DNA of 64,000 nucleotides from Flavobacteriaceae bacterium (GCA_029243245.1 JAQWSK010000004.1:305419-369418), one strand, 5' to 3'. Counted from the first letter of the stretch, positions 36,255 to 45,584 are shown. Translations and numbers: made by a program. The notes: a model not told the origin generated them from the letters alone.

Positions 36255-37613
36255 TTAAAGTTGAATTATTTCTTGATATTTATTTGATTTTATGTAGCTA
36301 TATATAATTGATTTTACATCTTGGTTGTGATCGATTTTAACCATTCGATTCTTAATCTTCTTTAATGATTTAATTTGATAATTTAAATCATAATATCCAT
36401 AGCCTTTGATTAATTGATTTTCAATTAAAACAAAACTTTTCTCATTAACATTTCTTCCTTTGTCAATCATAATAAATGTAGAGGGAATAAACTTTAAATT
36501 TTCTATCATTTCTTGTAGCTTTTTATTGTATATATTCAAATCTTCCTTACAGCAACAATGACCTTTACATTTCTTAAAACTATCTTGAACAGATGTTATA
36601 GTAGTATTTGATATAGATGTGAGATTTTTACAAAGGTTATAGTCTTTTATCCAAATATTTAACTGATTAATTGCAGTAATTTTGTTTTTAAAAGCAAATA
36701 AATATTTTTCACCTGTTTTAATTTGTTCAATATTTAAAGTGTTATAACCATTATTATTTTTTTTTAACCTGATTCCAATAGAATATAATCTATATTTAAA
36801 ATTCAACTTTGGTTGATTTTCTTTTATTTCTTGTTGTTCTTTAAGTAAAGCCAATAATTCACTTCCAGTTTGATCATAACTAATTTTATCAATTTGCTTT
36901 TGAATTTTTATTGCTTTTGAACTTTTAGAGGTTAAACATGTAGTCACACTTTTTTTTAAATTTTTGGTTTTTCTAATATAAATAATAGAACTTTTATCAT
37001 ATATGTAATACACACCAGTATCACTAGGAACTTGATCAATAATCTTAATGTGTTTTGATCTAATATTTGTTTTATTTTTATATAGTTCTTTTATAAGGCT
37101 ATTTAAGATAATCTTCTTTTTATCTTTCTGTATTAATAATTCGAAAAGCTTTAAAGTAGCTAATGCATCTCCTTGAGCTCTATGCCTGTTACTAATTGGA
37201 ATACCTAGACTTCTGACTAGTCTTCCTAGTTTGTATGATTTTAAATTTGGAATAAGTTCTTTGGATAACTGAACAGTGCATAAAGATTTTCTCTTGAAAT
37301 CATAACCCAACCTATTAAACTCTGTTCTTAGCATTCTATAATCAAACTCTGCATTATGTGCTACTAGAATACAATCTGAGGTTATTTCAATGATTCTTTT
37401 AGCAATTTCGAAGAATTTCGGTGAATTTATTAGCATTTTATTATTGATTCCAGTAAGTCCTACAACATAAGGCTCAATAGTTCTATCCGGTTTAACCATT
37501 GAAATAAATTGATCAGTAATTTGACTTTTGTTAAAACGATATATAGCTATTTCTGTAATAGCTTCCTCGTTAAATTTACCACCTGTAGTTTCTATATCAA
37601 CAATTGCGTACAT
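36255..37613 (-). CDS. DnaQ-like 3'-5' exonuclease fused to a GIY-YIG-like (UvrC-type) domain
   Basis: A 452-residue fusion. Residues 1-165 form a DEDDh exonuclease: AIVDIETTGG (D6, E8), AHNAEFDYRML near 85, and HRAQGDALATLKLF near 142. Residues about 198-280 resemble the UvrC N-terminal GIY-YIG nuclease (DTGVYYIYDK...IIYIRKTKNLKKS, then SELLALLKEQQEI). The usual catalytic arginine after KNLKK is serine and the glycine of YIG/YVG is arginine, so this nuclease may be inactive. A CKGHCCC cluster lies near residue 350. Such fusions are annotated as DNA polymerase III epsilon-like; a repair role is likely. It ends the YggS operon. Confidence 0.85.
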   Translation of the reverse strand: MYAIVDIETTGGKFNEEAITEIAIYRFNKSQITDQFISMVKPDRTIEPYVVGLTGINNKMLINSPKFFEIAKRIIEITSDCILVAHNAEFDYRMLRTEFNRLGYDFKRKSLCTVQLSKELIPNLKSYKLGRLVRSLGIPISNRHRAQGDALATLKLFELLIQKDKKKIILNSLIKELYKNKTNIRSKHIKIIDQVPSDTGVYYIYDKSSIIYIRKTKNLKKSVTTCLTSKSSKAIKIQKQIDKISYDQTGSELLALLKEQQEIKENQPKLNFKYRLYSIGIRLKKNNNGYNTLNIEQIKTGEKYLFAFKNKITAINQLNIWIKDYNLCKNLTSISNTTITSVQDSFKKCKGHCCCKEDLNIYNKKLQEMIENLKFIPSTFIMIDKGRNVNEKSFVLIENQLIKGYGYYDLNYQIKSLKKIKNRMVKIDHNQDVKSIIYSYIKSNKYQEIIQL

Positions 37614-37615
37614 TA

Positions 37616-38263
37616 CTAGCTTCTTTTTCCAAAGATTTTGCTTCCAATCCTAATCATTGTTGATCCTTTATTTATGGCAGTTTTATAATCACCACTCATA
37701 CCCATAGATAAGATATTAAATTTATCAGTCTTTGATTTGTAGATATCAAATATTGATTTTAGAACTTTGAATTCTGATTCTATCAAAGAATGATTATTTG
37801 TAAAAGTTGCCATTCCCATTAAACCTTTTATTGATATATTTTCTAGAGTTTTCGATCCATTAAATGCTAAATCTAGTTCAACATCATTAAACCCATGTTT
37901 GGTTTCTTCCTTTGCTATGTGAACTTGAAGTAAACAGTCAATTATTCTATTATTTTTTTTTGCTTGTTTATTAATTTCAATTAATAGTTTTAAACTATCG
38001 ACCCCATGAATTAAAGAGACAAATGGAGCCATATACTTAACTTTGTTTCTTTGAACATGACCAATCATGTGCCATTCAATATCTTTAGGAAGAGACTTCC
38101 ATTTGCCAACCATTTCTTGTGTTTTATTTTCTCCAAACACTCTATGCCCGGAATTATAAGCCTCCATAATTAATTCAATAGATATTGTTTTAGAAACAGC
38201 AACTAAAACAACTGATGTGGGTATATCAGAGTAAATAAGGGATATATTCTCTTTAACTCTCAT
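37616..38263 (-). CDS. YggS family PLP-binding protein (PLPBP)
   Basis: A 215-residue single-domain PLP protein. The lysine is in VAVSKTISIE near residue 23, FGENKTQEM near 44, EWHMIGHVQRNK near 60, and LSMGMSGDYKTAI near 184 matches the phosphate-binding signature. Members maintain B6 vitamer balance and affect amino-acid levels; no enzyme activity is known. The 3' neighbour begins two bases after its stop. Confidence 0.94.
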   Translation of the reverse strand: MRVKENISLIYSDIPTSVVLVAVSKTISIELIMEAYNSGHRVFGENKTQEMVGKWKSLPKDIEWHMIGHVQRNKVKYMAPFVSLIHGVDSLKLLIEINKQAKKNNRIIDCLLQVHIAKEETKHGFNDVELDLAFNGSKTLENISIKGLMGMATFTNNHSLIESEFKVLKSIFDIYKSKTDKFNILSMGMSGDYKTAINKGSTMIRIGSKIFGKRS

Positions 38264-38287
38264 ATATAATGACTTTATGATACATAT

Positions 38288-39325
38288 TTAGCATAATTCA
38301 TAGATAGTAAGTCCAGTGAGCATTTTTGGCTCTAAAAATGTTGTCTTTTGAGGGAAAAGTAGGTTCTTCTTTGTAAAATTAATTACTTCATTAAAAGTAA
38401 CACTTGGATAATTAAAAATAATACTATTTAAACTATTAGATTTTTTATCAATATTTTTGTAATAGCAACGCTTGATCTTGTCTCCGCTATTAATTATCCA
38501 CTTCTCTAGATTAAAAATTGATAATTTATCTAAATCAGATTCTTTAAAAATATACTTTTTCCCTTGATAAGTAACCCAAAATGAATTAAATGATGGAGCT
38601 AAATTGGTAGATTCAAGTTTTTTAATTTTATTAATAAGATTGATAGATGGATTTGAAACTTTCCAAGTGAATTTATCTGATTTAATATAACTGATATCAG
38701 TTATGAAAGTTAAAAGTTGGCACTCTTTTTTAGATTCTTCAGATAATAATTTTAATGATTCGGTTCTATGATGACCATCTACAATATAAAACCTTGAAAA
38801 TTTATTTATTGAATCGGATAATTCTATTGCCCTAATAGTATATTTTTTCTTTTTATAATTAAATTTTATAATAGGTTTATTTGAAATTGATAATTTTATA
38901 TGATCTATTAGGCCTTTTGTAAAATTTGCAGCAAAAACAACAGGTTCAGCTTGTATTTTAACTTCATTGAGGTAATTCTTCAATATTTCAACTCTTTTGT
39001 TAAAAACCTTTTCATGGGGAACAATTAAATTCTGTTTTAAAATTTCTGAGCTAAGACCACATAAAATTCCTCTAAAAAATGATTTTTCTGATTCAATATC
39101 TAATAAGTAGTATTTATTTAGATGATAATGGTAATTTCCATTTAAACGATTTGATTTCCATTTAGATCTAATATTGGATAGGCTTTTACTTTTAATAATA
39201 TTGAAAAAGTTTTCATCTTTTAATTTGTCTTGATTTTTATTAAGAAAATCGATATCTCTCGATTCAAAAACCTGATTTATAGGAGATCTAGGAATAAATA
39301 TGCTCAGAGGATTTATTTTAAACAT
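38288..39325 (-). CDS. DUF1015 family protein
   Basis: A 345-residue protein with the DUF1015 hallmark YIVDGHHRTESLKLL near residue 185 and a matching N-terminal block (INPLSIFIPRSP; YYLLDIE; RGILCGLSSEI). It is shorter than the usual 400-residue members and has diverged elsewhere. The HHR motif suggests a nucleotide or phospho-site, but no function is established. It lies five bases downstream of the Gfo/Idh gene, so the two are probably co-transcribed. Confidence 0.82.
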   Translation of the reverse strand: MFKINPLSIFIPRSPINQVFESRDIDFLNKNQDKLKDENFFNIIKSKSLSNIRSKWKSNRLNGNYHYHLNKYYLLDIESEKSFFRGILCGLSSEILKQNLIVPHEKVFNKRVEILKNYLNEVKIQAEPVVFAANFTKGLIDHIKLSISNKPIIKFNYKKKKYTIRAIELSDSINKFSRFYIVDGHHRTESLKLLSEESKKECQLLTFITDISYIKSDKFTWKVSNPSINLINKIKKLESTNLAPSFNSFWVTYQGKKYIFKESDLDKLSIFNLEKWIINSGDKIKRCYYKNIDKKSNSLNSIIFNYPSVTFNEVINFTKKNLLFPQKTTFLEPKMLTGLTIYELC

Positions 39326-39330
39326 TATTT

Positions 39331-40290
39331 TTAATATGAATCAATTATTTTTTGAGCAGTACTTAGTGCAGAATAACCATCATTTAAATCAACTATTGGT
39401 TTCTCATTGTTTTTTATTGAATTAGCAAAAGATTCAAGCTCATCTAATATCGCATTAGATTTCTTAATAATAGGGTTTTCAAAGTAGATTTGTTTCTTCA
39501 TTCCTTCTGCATCCTTAAGAATCATTGCAATTTCATCAGGAACTTGAGGAGCATCTTTCATTTTTACTATTTCTACTTCTTGTTTCAAAAAATCTATTGA
39601 TATATATGCGTTTTTTTGAAAAAATCTACTTTTACGCATTTTTTTCAAAGAAATTCTACTTGCAGTCAAATTAGCGACACATCCATTTTCAAATTCAATC
39701 CTCGCATTTGCAATATCCGGAGTACTGCTTATAACTTTAACACCGGATGCATTTATTGATTTAATAGGGGATTTAACAACACTTAGAATTATATCAATAT
39801 CATGTATCATCAGATCTAACACAACGGGCACATCAGTTCCTCTAGAGTTAAATTCGGCGAGCCTGTGGGCTTCAATGAACATGGGGTTAGTTATGTGGGG
39901 TTTTGCTGCAATGAAAGCTGGGTTAAATCTTTCAACATGCCCAACTTGACCAAATAATCCATTTAAATGTGAGAATTCGATGAGTTCTTTTGCCTCATTT
40001 ATTGATTTAGTTATAGGTTTTTCAATAAACACATGACAATTGTTTGATAAGGCTAGCATTGCAATTTTATGATGAAATAGAGTAGGAGTAACTACATCAA
40101 TAACGTCGCATTTAGATAATAAATCTTCAGGTGATTCAAAAAACTTATATTTAAATTTTTTTGAAACTTTTTTAGCACTAATTCTGTCTGAATCATGAAA
40201 ACCAATTAAATTGTAGTGTTTTGATTCGTTTAATAGATTTAAATGAATTCTTCCTAAATGGCCAGCACCAAAAACTCCAATCTTTAACAT
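39331..40290 (-). CDS. Gfo/Idh/MocA family oxidoreductase, copy 1
   Basis: About 319 residues from the ATG at 40290. A longer start at 40323 would add a lysine-rich stretch not seen in the paralogue. The Rossmann motif KIGVFGAGHLGRIHL opens the protein, EKPITKSINEAKELI near residue 93 carries the conserved lysine of the family, and the dinucleotide domain is followed by LDLMIHDIDIILSVV near 165. Substrate is unknown; Gfo/Idh enzymes oxidise or reduce sugars or cyclitols with NAD(P). It has a close paralogue at 61354-62319 and, like that copy, diverges from a pcm gene. Confidence 0.92.
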   Translation of the reverse strand: MLKIGVFGAGHLGRIHLNLLNESKHYNLIGFHDSDRISAKKVSKKFKYKFFESPEDLLSKCDVIDVVTPTLFHHKIAMLALSNNCHVFIEKPITKSINEAKELIEFSHLNGLFGQVGHVERFNPAFIAAKPHITNPMFIEAHRLAEFNSRGTDVPVVLDLMIHDIDIILSVVKSPIKSINASGVKVISSTPDIANARIEFENGCVANLTASRISLKKMRKSRFFQKNAYISIDFLKQEVEIVKMKDAPQVPDEIAMILKDAEGMKKQIYFENPIIKKSNAILDELESFANSIKNNEKPIVDLNDGYSALSTAQKIIDSY

Positions 40291-40343
40291 TTTTTTTTTT
40301 TTAAAAATACAACTCTTCTTCAATTATTATGCTTTCTCTTAAT

Positions 40344-40351
40344 TACTTTTG
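40344..40351 (+). promoter_or_regulatory. Candidate -7 box (TACTTTTG) for pcm copy 1
   Basis: This TAnnTTTG match ends six bases before the pcm ATG at 40358. The second pcm copy has the same kind of box at the same place (62381-62388), which strengthens the case. No -33 TTG is present. Confidence 0.35.
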
Positions 40352-40357
40352 TTAATT

Positions 40358-40999
40358 ATGAAAGACAGTAGTAAAAATCAAGGCTTAAGAAAGCAATTAG
40401 TTGAATTGCTTGGAAGTAAAGGAATTAAGGATTTAAATGTTCTTAATGCGATTAATAATATACCAAGACAGTGGTTTATGGAATCTGGCCTAGATACTTT
40501 TGCTTATGAAGACAAAGCATATCCAATAGGAGAGGAACAAACTATTTCTCAACCATATACTGTTGCTTTTCAAACAGAATTATTAAATATGAAACCGGGA
40601 GAGAGTGTGCTAGAAATTGGAACAGGATCTGGATATCAAACCTGTGTTTTGATCGAATTAGGATTCAAAGTATATAGCATTGAAAGAAAAAGGACTTTAT
40701 TTAAAAAAGCAGAATTATTATTTAGAAAGCTTAAATGGAATCCCAAAAAATTAGTTTTTGGAGATGGTTATTTAGGGTTAAAAAATAATGCGCCATATAA
40801 TGGAATTATAGTAACGGCTGCAGCTCCTGTTGTTCCTAATAAGCTCTTAGAACAATTGTCTATAGGAGGGAAATTAGTTATTCCGATAGGAAAAAAAGAA
40901 CAAATTATGACAAAATATACTCGTATTTCTAAAATTGAATTTAATAAAGAAACTTTTGGTAATTTTCGCTTTGTTCCTCTTTTAAAGGATACAAACTAA
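40358..40999 (+). CDS. pcm: Protein-L-isoaspartate O-methyltransferase, copy 1
   Basis: About 213 residues from the ATG at 40358; the reading frame stays open to a TTG three codons upstream, but the paralogue starts at the equivalent of this ATG. The SAM-binding motif VLEIGTGSGYQT lies near residues 82-93; EQTISQPYTVAFQTELL before it is the Pcm substrate-site motif. It methylates isoaspartyl residues in damaged proteins to start their repair. It diverges from Gfo/Idh copy 1 and ends with a four-base stop overlap (CTAA) with the phosphatase gene. Confidence 0.94.
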   Translation: MKDSSKNQGLRKQLVELLGSKGIKDLNVLNAINNIPRQWFMESGLDTFAYEDKAYPIGEEQTISQPYTVAFQTELLNMKPGESVLEIGTGSGYQTCVLIELGFKVYSIERKRTLFKKAELLFRKLKWNPKKLVFGDGYLGLKNNAPYNGIIVTAAAPVVPNKLLEQLSIGGKLVIPIGKKEQIMTKYTRISKIEFNKETFGNFRFVPLLKDTN

Positions 41000-41604
41000 A
41001 TATTTAAGTATAGGTATTTAAACGAAGTTGCAATTTCTATATTAATTTTATTATAATAATACATTTCATTCTTAGAACCATCGTAGAATTTAGGATCATC
41101 AAATGGCATTGAAATTCTTTTTGATGCTCCTGCCAAAAATGGACAATTTTCATTCGCGCTGGAACAATTTATTATTGCAATAAAATCAGATTTTGGATTT
41201 AAATTACAGTTAAACAATTTTGAATAGACAGTAATTGTATTAGTTGACTCTCCGAAATTAATTGAGTAGACGGGGTTAAGGTTTATATTATCTTTTAAAA
41301 TATTAAAACCAGTTTTAATTAATGAGTTTATAACACCATTATATATTTCTGTAATTTCAGTACCACCTGAAAATGAAGAAATATTTTTATAATCATAGTA
41401 ATAAGCTAATGTTTCACTCCAAATTTGACAAAATTGACTTCTTCTTGAATTATTTGTACATATAAAATTTAATTGTGTTGAAATGCCCTTATTCAAACAA
41501 ATTCTTACTTGTTGTATTAAAAGATCTAATGCTTTTATTCTGGACCTAGGGATTTTTGAAGTATCTAATTTTAAAATAAAATTTGAAATTTTATCATTAA
41601 TCAT
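40996..41604 (-). CDS. Low-molecular-weight phosphatase family protein, arsenate reductase (ArsC)-like
   Basis: A 202-residue protein with a 45-residue N-terminal extension before the LMW-PTP fold. The P-loop is FICTNNSRRSQ, giving C49-x5-R55. C147 (INCSSANE) and C154 (NCPF) lie where thioredoxin-coupled arsenate reductases carry their second and third redox cysteines, and the following MPFDDPKFYDG matches their acid loop. So the ArsC triple-cysteine set appears intact. No ars operon genes are adjacent, so its real substrate could be a phosphotyrosine or arsenate. It overlaps smpB by four bases. Confidence 0.8.
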   Translation of the reverse strand: MINDKISNFILKLDTSKIPRSRIKALDLLIQQVRICLNKGISTQLNFICTNNSRRSQFCQIWSETLAYYYDYKNISSFSGGTEITEIYNGVINSLIKTGFNILKDNINLNPVYSINFGESTNTITVYSKLFNCNLNPKSDFIAIINCSSANENCPFLAGASKRISMPFDDPKFYDGSKNEMYYYNKINIEIATSFKYLYLNI

Positions 41605-42062
41605 TTTTTAAATGATTTTTTAATTATTTCAAGTTTCCTTTTGTTATCTCTGTCTTTTATATTTTCTCGTTTATCATAAAGTTTTTTACCTCTTGCCAAA
41701 GCGATTCGAATTTTCGCAAATCCTTTTTCATTAACAAACAATTTGACAGGGATTATAGTCAAGCCAGAGTTTTTGACATCTTTATTGAGTTTTTTTAATT
41801 CATTTTTATTTAGTAAAAGCTTCCTCCTACCTTTAGGGGTATGATTATATCTTGTTCCATAATCATATTCTTCTATTGACATATTAATAACAAAAAGTTC
41901 GTTATTGTCATTAAATTCACAAAAACTATCAGCAATTGATGCTTTACTATTTCTAATAGATTTAATTTCAGTTCCTGTTAAAACTATTCCAGCATCATAT
42001 TTGTCAAGTAGTTCATACTCAAACCGCGCTCTTTTATTCTGTATGTTAATATTCTTTACCAC
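41601..42062 (-). CDS. smpB: SsrA-binding protein
   Basis: About 153 residues from a GTG at 42060-42062. The frame opens seven codons earlier only at a TTG, and homologues start near VKNINIKNKRA. Motifs: KNKRARFEYELLDKYDAGIVLTGTEIKSIR and, near the end, ALARGKKLYDKRENIK. It escorts tmRNA to stalled ribosomes in trans-translation. A TACATTTG box ends four bases before the GTG, so the transcript may begin at the start codon. The tmRNA gene is not in this window. Confidence 0.95.
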   Translation of the reverse strand: MVKNINIQNKRARFEYELLDKYDAGIVLTGTEIKSIRNSKASIADSFCEFNDNNELFVINMSIEEYDYGTRYNHTPKGRRKLLLNKNELKKLNKDVKNSGLTIIPVKLFVNEKGFAKIRIALARGKKLYDKRENIKDRDNKRKLEIIKKSFKK

Positions 42063-42066
42063 ACTA

Positions 42067-42074
42067 CAAATGTA
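42067..42074 (-). promoter_or_regulatory. Candidate -7 box (TACATTTG) for smpB
   Basis: On the minus strand this TAnnTTTG match ends four bases before the GTG at 42062, the same distance as between the SRP RNA box and its 5' end. No -33 TTG lies at 17-21 bases upstream. Confidence 0.35.
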
Positions 42075-42165
42075 CAATTTCAATTTATAGATTTAAATGT
42101 TTATTTTTTGTGAACAACTTCACTTTTATTTTTTTTATTGGTTACTAGCAAGATTTAATAATCTT

Positions 42166-42173
42166 TAAATTTG
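42166..42173 (+). promoter_or_regulatory. Candidate -7 box (TAAATTTG) for glyA
   Basis: TAnnTTTG match 18 bases before the glyA ATG. A TTG at 42138-42140 lies 25 bases upstream, somewhat too far for the usual 17-23 spacing. Confidence 0.35.
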
Positions 42174-42191
42174 TTGTAAAAATAAATAAAC

Positions 42192-43463
42192 ATGAAGGAT
42201 ATAAAAATCTTTGATCTTATTCAAGATGAAAATAATCGACAATTAAATGGCATTGAGCTTATTGCTTCTGAAAATTTCACTAGTCCACAAGTTATGAAAG
42301 CTACAGGTTCAGTCTTAACAAACAAGTATGCGGAAGGTTATCCTGGCCGACGTTATTATGGTGGGTGTGAGGTTGTTGACAAAGTTGAAGCAATTGCAAT
42401 TGAAAAAGCAAAGATAATTTATGGTGCTGAGTATGCAAATGTTCAACCTCATTCAGGTTCACAAGCTAATACTGCAGTTTTTGATGCTTTTTTAAATCCA
42501 GGAGATAAAATATTAGGTTTTGATTTATCTCACGGTGGTCACTTAACTCATGGTTCATCTGTAAATTTTTCCGGAAAGTTATATAATGCCAATTTTTATG
42601 GGGTAAACAAAGAAAGTGGAGTATTAGATTATGATAATATTGAAAAAATTGCGGAGAATATAAAACCAAAAATGATTATTGCAGGAGCATCTGCTTATTC
42701 TCGAGATATTGATTTTAAACGATTTAGATCTATAGCGGATAGGATAGGCTGCTTTTTATTAGCAGATATTGCTCATCCCTCAGGAATGATTGCAACGGGG
42801 CTTCTAAACAATCCTATACCTCACTGTCATGTAGTAACTACAACAACACATAAAACTCTTCGTGGCCCTAGAGGTGGGCTTATTCTAATGGGTAAGGATT
42901 TTAACAATCCATTTGGAAAAAAAATGAAAAACGGATCGTACAAGAAAATGTCTAATCTCTTGGATATGGCTGTTTTTCCTGGTACCCAAGGAGGGCCTTT
43001 GATGCATGTTATTGCAGCTAAAGCTATTGCTTTTGATGAAGCTCTTTCACCTTTATTTAAAGAATATCAGCAAAGAGTAATAAATAATGCTCAAACTATG
43101 GCTAAAGCCTTAGTTGATTTAAATTATAATATTATTTCTAATGGAACAGATAACCACTTAATGTTAATTGATTTAAGAAATAAAAATATATCAGGTAAAG
43201 ATGCTGAAAAAGCATTAGTTAAGGCGGAAATTACTGTAAATAAAAATATGGTCCCTTTTGATGATAAATCTCCATTTGTTACTTCAGGAATTAGAATTGG
43301 GACTCCAGCCATTACTACTAGAGGATTAGAGTCGAAAGAAATGGATATTATTGTTGATTTAATTGATCATGTCATAAAAAATCATGAAAACAGTTTAGAA
43401 TTAAGTAAGGTAGCATCTAAGGTTAATTCTTTAATGAAAGGAAGAGAATTGTTTAACTTTTAA
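42192..43463 (+). CDS. glyA: Serine hydroxymethyltransferase
   Basis: A 423-residue PLP enzyme. [11 protein letters not shown] near residue 20, [20 protein letters not shown] near 46 and the Schiff-base lysine in [13 protein letters not shown] near 221 are diagnostic. It converts serine and tetrahydrofolate to glycine and methylene-THF, the main one-carbon source. Monocistronic here: smpB diverges from it and the next gene converges after a 92-base gap in which I see no clear terminator. Confidence 0.97.
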   Translation: MKDIKIFDLIQDENNRQLNGIELIASENFTSPQVMKATGSVLTNKYAEGYPGRRYYGGCEVVDKVEAIAIEKAKIIYGAEYANVQPHSGSQANTAVFDAFLNPGDKILGFDLSHGGHLTHGSSVNFSGKLYNANFYGVNKESGVLDYDNIEKIAENIKPKMIIAGASAYSRDIDFKRFRSIADRIGCFLLADIAHPSGMIATGLLNNPIPHCHVVTTTTHKTLRGPRGGLILMGKDFNNPFGKKMKNGSYKKMSNLLDMAVFPGTQGGPLMHVIAAKAIAFDEALSPLFKEYQQRVINNAQTMAKALVDLNYNIISNGTDNHLMLIDLRNKNISGKDAEKALVKAEITVNKNMVPFDDKSPFVTSGIRIGTPAITTRGLESKEMDIIVDLIDHVIKNHENSLELSKVASKVNSLMKGRELFNF

Positions 43464-43555
43464 ATTCGATGGGTTAAATAATTTCATAACTAAAGTTCAA
43501 AGTGTGTTTTAAATTATCTAGATGATTTTCATAAACAATGATTTCTTGAGAAAAT

Positions 43556-44590
43556 TTAGTCATTGATTTTGAAAATTTCTACCTCAAAAAGTTTACTCCA
43601 ATACTTTCCTGTAACAAAAAAGGTTTTTGATTTCTTATTATATGCAATTCCATTGAAGACATTTAATGATTTTATTTGTTCGACTTTATTTCTTAAACCA
43701 CTGAAATCAACAACACCCTCAACCATACCTGAAAGGGGATTGATAATTAAAACTATATCTTTTTCAAATTGGTACGTATTTGCATAGATCTTCCCATTAG
43801 CCCACTCAAGTTCATTTATTTGATTTATGGCCCTTTTGTTTGTCATTACTTCTATATATGCTATTTCTGATAGTTTATCAGGTTCCAAAACCCAAATTTT
43901 ATTCGTTCCATCTGACTTATAAAACTTTGATCCATCATTGCATAATCCCCATCCTTCAATACTCTTATTATATGAAAAAGACCCTTTAACTTTCGATAGA
44001 TTCTTGTCATATATAAAACCAATATTTTCTTGCCATGTTAGCTGGTATACATTATTATCGAACAATGAAAGACCCTCACCAAAGTAATTGTCATTTAATT
44101 TTTTTTCATTAATTATATCTCCACTTTTATAGTTGATTGATCTAACTTTTGATTGACCTTTAATTCCTGTGCTTTCATATAAAGTGTCTTCACTAAACTC
44201 TAATCCTTGAGTATATGATGTTATATCATGTGGATAAGAATTAATTAATTTATATGAATATAGTTTAGGAGCATCATCTGCAAATAATGTGAATTCCTTA
44301 TTTAGAATTATTTTTTCTCCTTCATTACGCAATTCAACCTTAACGTTATGCTTGCCTAACTTGAGTTTAGATAAAAGATATGGTGCTTCTACTTTCATTT
44401 CATCTATATAAATAAGAGTATTTGGAATATCTATTAATTTATTAGATTTAACCTCAACTTTAAGAGTATCATTAGGTTTAAATACTGATGAATTTATTTT
44501 AATTTTAAAAACTGAAGAATTCTGGGTACTACATCCTAAAAGCAGTACTGATATGAGTATTATTTTTAACAATTGATCCATGTTAATCAT
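43556..44590 (-). CDS. Glutaminyl-peptide cyclotransferase (glutamine cyclotransferase) lipoprotein
   Basis: About 344 residues from the ATG at 44590 (a second ATG is at 44581). The reading frame stays open to 44668, but that part would overlap the SRP RNA and its promoter. The start is chosen because it directly precedes a lipoprotein signal, KIILISVLLLGC. After an Ig-like N-terminal stretch (about 20-110), the rest is a five-bladed-propeller glutamine cyclotransferase domain beginning at SYPHDITSYTQGLEFSED, with YESTGIKGQSKV and the late INELEWANGKIYANTYQ. The family turns N-terminal glutamine into pyroglutamate. Confidence 0.88.
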   Translation of the reverse strand: MINMDQLLKIILISVLLLGCSTQNSSVFKIKINSSVFKPNDTLKVEVKSNKLIDIPNTLIYIDEMKVEAPYLLSKLKLGKHNVKVELRNEGEKIILNKEFTLFADDAPKLYSYKLINSYPHDITSYTQGLEFSEDTLYESTGIKGQSKVRSINYKSGDIINEKKLNDNYFGEGLSLFDNNVYQLTWQENIGFIYDKNLSKVKGSFSYNKSIEGWGLCNDGSKFYKSDGTNKIWVLEPDKLSEIAYIEVMTNKRAINQINELEWANGKIYANTYQFEKDIVLIINPLSGMVEGVVDFSGLRNKVEQIKSLNVFNGIAYNKKSKTFFVTGKYWSKLFEVEIFKIND

Positions 44591-44628
44591 TTGATGCGAA
44601 GTTAAATAAAATAAAATTTTAATGATTC

Positions 44629-44658
44629 TTGTTGACATTAATGTAAGTACTATATTTG
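44629..44658 (+). promoter_or_regulatory. Flavobacterial promoter of the SRP RNA
   Basis: TTG at 44629-44631, a 19-base spacer and TATATTTG at 44651-44658 match the Bacteroidota TTG/TAnnTTTG consensus well. The RNA 5' end (44663) follows four bases later. Confidence 0.7.
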
Positions 44659-44662
44659 TAAT

Positions 44663-44758
44663 GGGCAAGTCCTACACAACCAGCTCCTGTCGAATCCCCC
44701 AGGGTGGGAACGCAGCAAGGGTAGGCGGTTGAAGCGGTGTGATGTAGACAGCTTGCCC
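44663..44758 (+). ncRNA. ffs: Signal recognition particle RNA, small bacterial type
   Basis: A 96-base RNA closed by GGGCAAG at 44663-44669 pairing with CTTGCCC at 44752-44758. The apical part contains the conserved GGAACGCAGCAAGGG region that binds Ffh, between CCCCCAGGGTG-type strands. A run of T follows at 44759-44763, so the closing stem can also serve in termination. It forms SRP with Ffh and targets membrane proteins to FtsY and the translocon. Confidence 0.93.
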
Positions 44759-44764
44759 TTTTTA
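44758..44764 (+). terminator. U-rich tail after the SRP RNA
   Basis: The closing stem of the SRP RNA is followed directly by TTTTTA. It may end transcription, but the SDR ATG is only ten bases further, so some read-through into that gene is plausible. Confidence 0.4.
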
Positions 44765-44768
44765 TTAT

Positions 44769-45572
44769 ATGGATAAAGTTATTTTAATTACGGGAGCTTC
44801 TTCAGGCATAGGCAAAGCTACAGCAGATTTTCTTTCAGATAAAGGATATATCATATATGGAACGAGCAGATGTCCAAATAAATATCAAACTCCTCAAAAG
44901 TACTCTTTACTTCCTCTTGACATAAATGATGAAAAATCAATTAGTAATCTTATTGATATTGTTCTTAATAAAGAAAAAAATATTGATGTTTTAATTAATA
45001 ATGCTGGTGTTGGAATTACTGGTCCTGGAGAAGAAACAAGTATTAAAGCAATGCGAGATAATTTTGAAACTAATTTTTTTGGACCAATTAAATTAATGCA
45101 ACAAGTCCTGCCTTCAATGAGAAGCAATAAAAAAGGATTGATTATTAATATTACTTCGATTGCAGGGTATATGGGATTACCATTTAGAGGTTGTTATTCC
45201 GCCTCAAAAGGAGCATTAGAAATATTTTCAGAATCAATTAGAATGGAAGTTAAAAAATATGGAGTTAATATAACCACTATCGCTCCAGGTGAATTTGCAA
45301 CTGACATATCAAGGAGACGTTATCATTCTCCGATTAAAGAGGGACCATATAAAAAAATATATGAGGAAAGCTTAAATAAAATGAACTCTCATGTTGCTAA
45401 TGGAAGCAATCCAAATCATATTGCAAGGTATATCTTTAAGTTAATAAACATAAAATCTCCTAATGTTCATTATACAGTAGGGGCTTGGTTTCAAATTTTT
45501 TCTATCTTCTTAAAAAATATACTACCTGACTTTTTATACGAAAAACTTTTAATGAATTATTATAAATTATAA
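44769..45572 (+). CDS. Short-chain dehydrogenase/reductase
   Basis: A 267-residue classical SDR. TGASSGIGKATA near residues 8-19 binds the cofactor, NNAG lies near 78, the catalytic serine in INITSIAGYMG near 130, and YSASKGALE near 146 holds the Tyr and Lys. A hydrophobic C-terminal stretch (WFQIFSIFLKNILPDFLYEKLL) suggests membrane contact, as in 3-ketosphinganine-type reductases. The substrate is unknown. It is a possible, unproven candidate for a 3-dehydrocapnine reductase, as it is not linked to the putative capnine pair. It starts ten bases after the SRP RNA. Confidence 0.88.
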   Translation: MDKVILITGASSGIGKATADFLSDKGYIIYGTSRCPNKYQTPQKYSLLPLDINDEKSISNLIDIVLNKEKNIDVLINNAGVGITGPGEETSIKAMRDNFETNFFGPIKLMQQVLPSMRSNKKGLIINITSIAGYMGLPFRGCYSASKGALEIFSESIRMEVKKYGVNITTIAPGEFATDISRRRYHSPIKEGPYKKIYEESLNKMNSHVANGSNPNHIARYIFKLINIKSPNVHYTVGAWFQIFSIFLKNILPDFLYEKLLMNYYKL

Positions 45573-45584
45573 AACAGATACTCT

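Noticed and set aside
44591..44668. Longer N-terminus for the glutamine cyclotransferase
   Set aside because: It would run over the SRP RNA promoter and 5' end, and the lipoprotein signal starts at the internal methionines.
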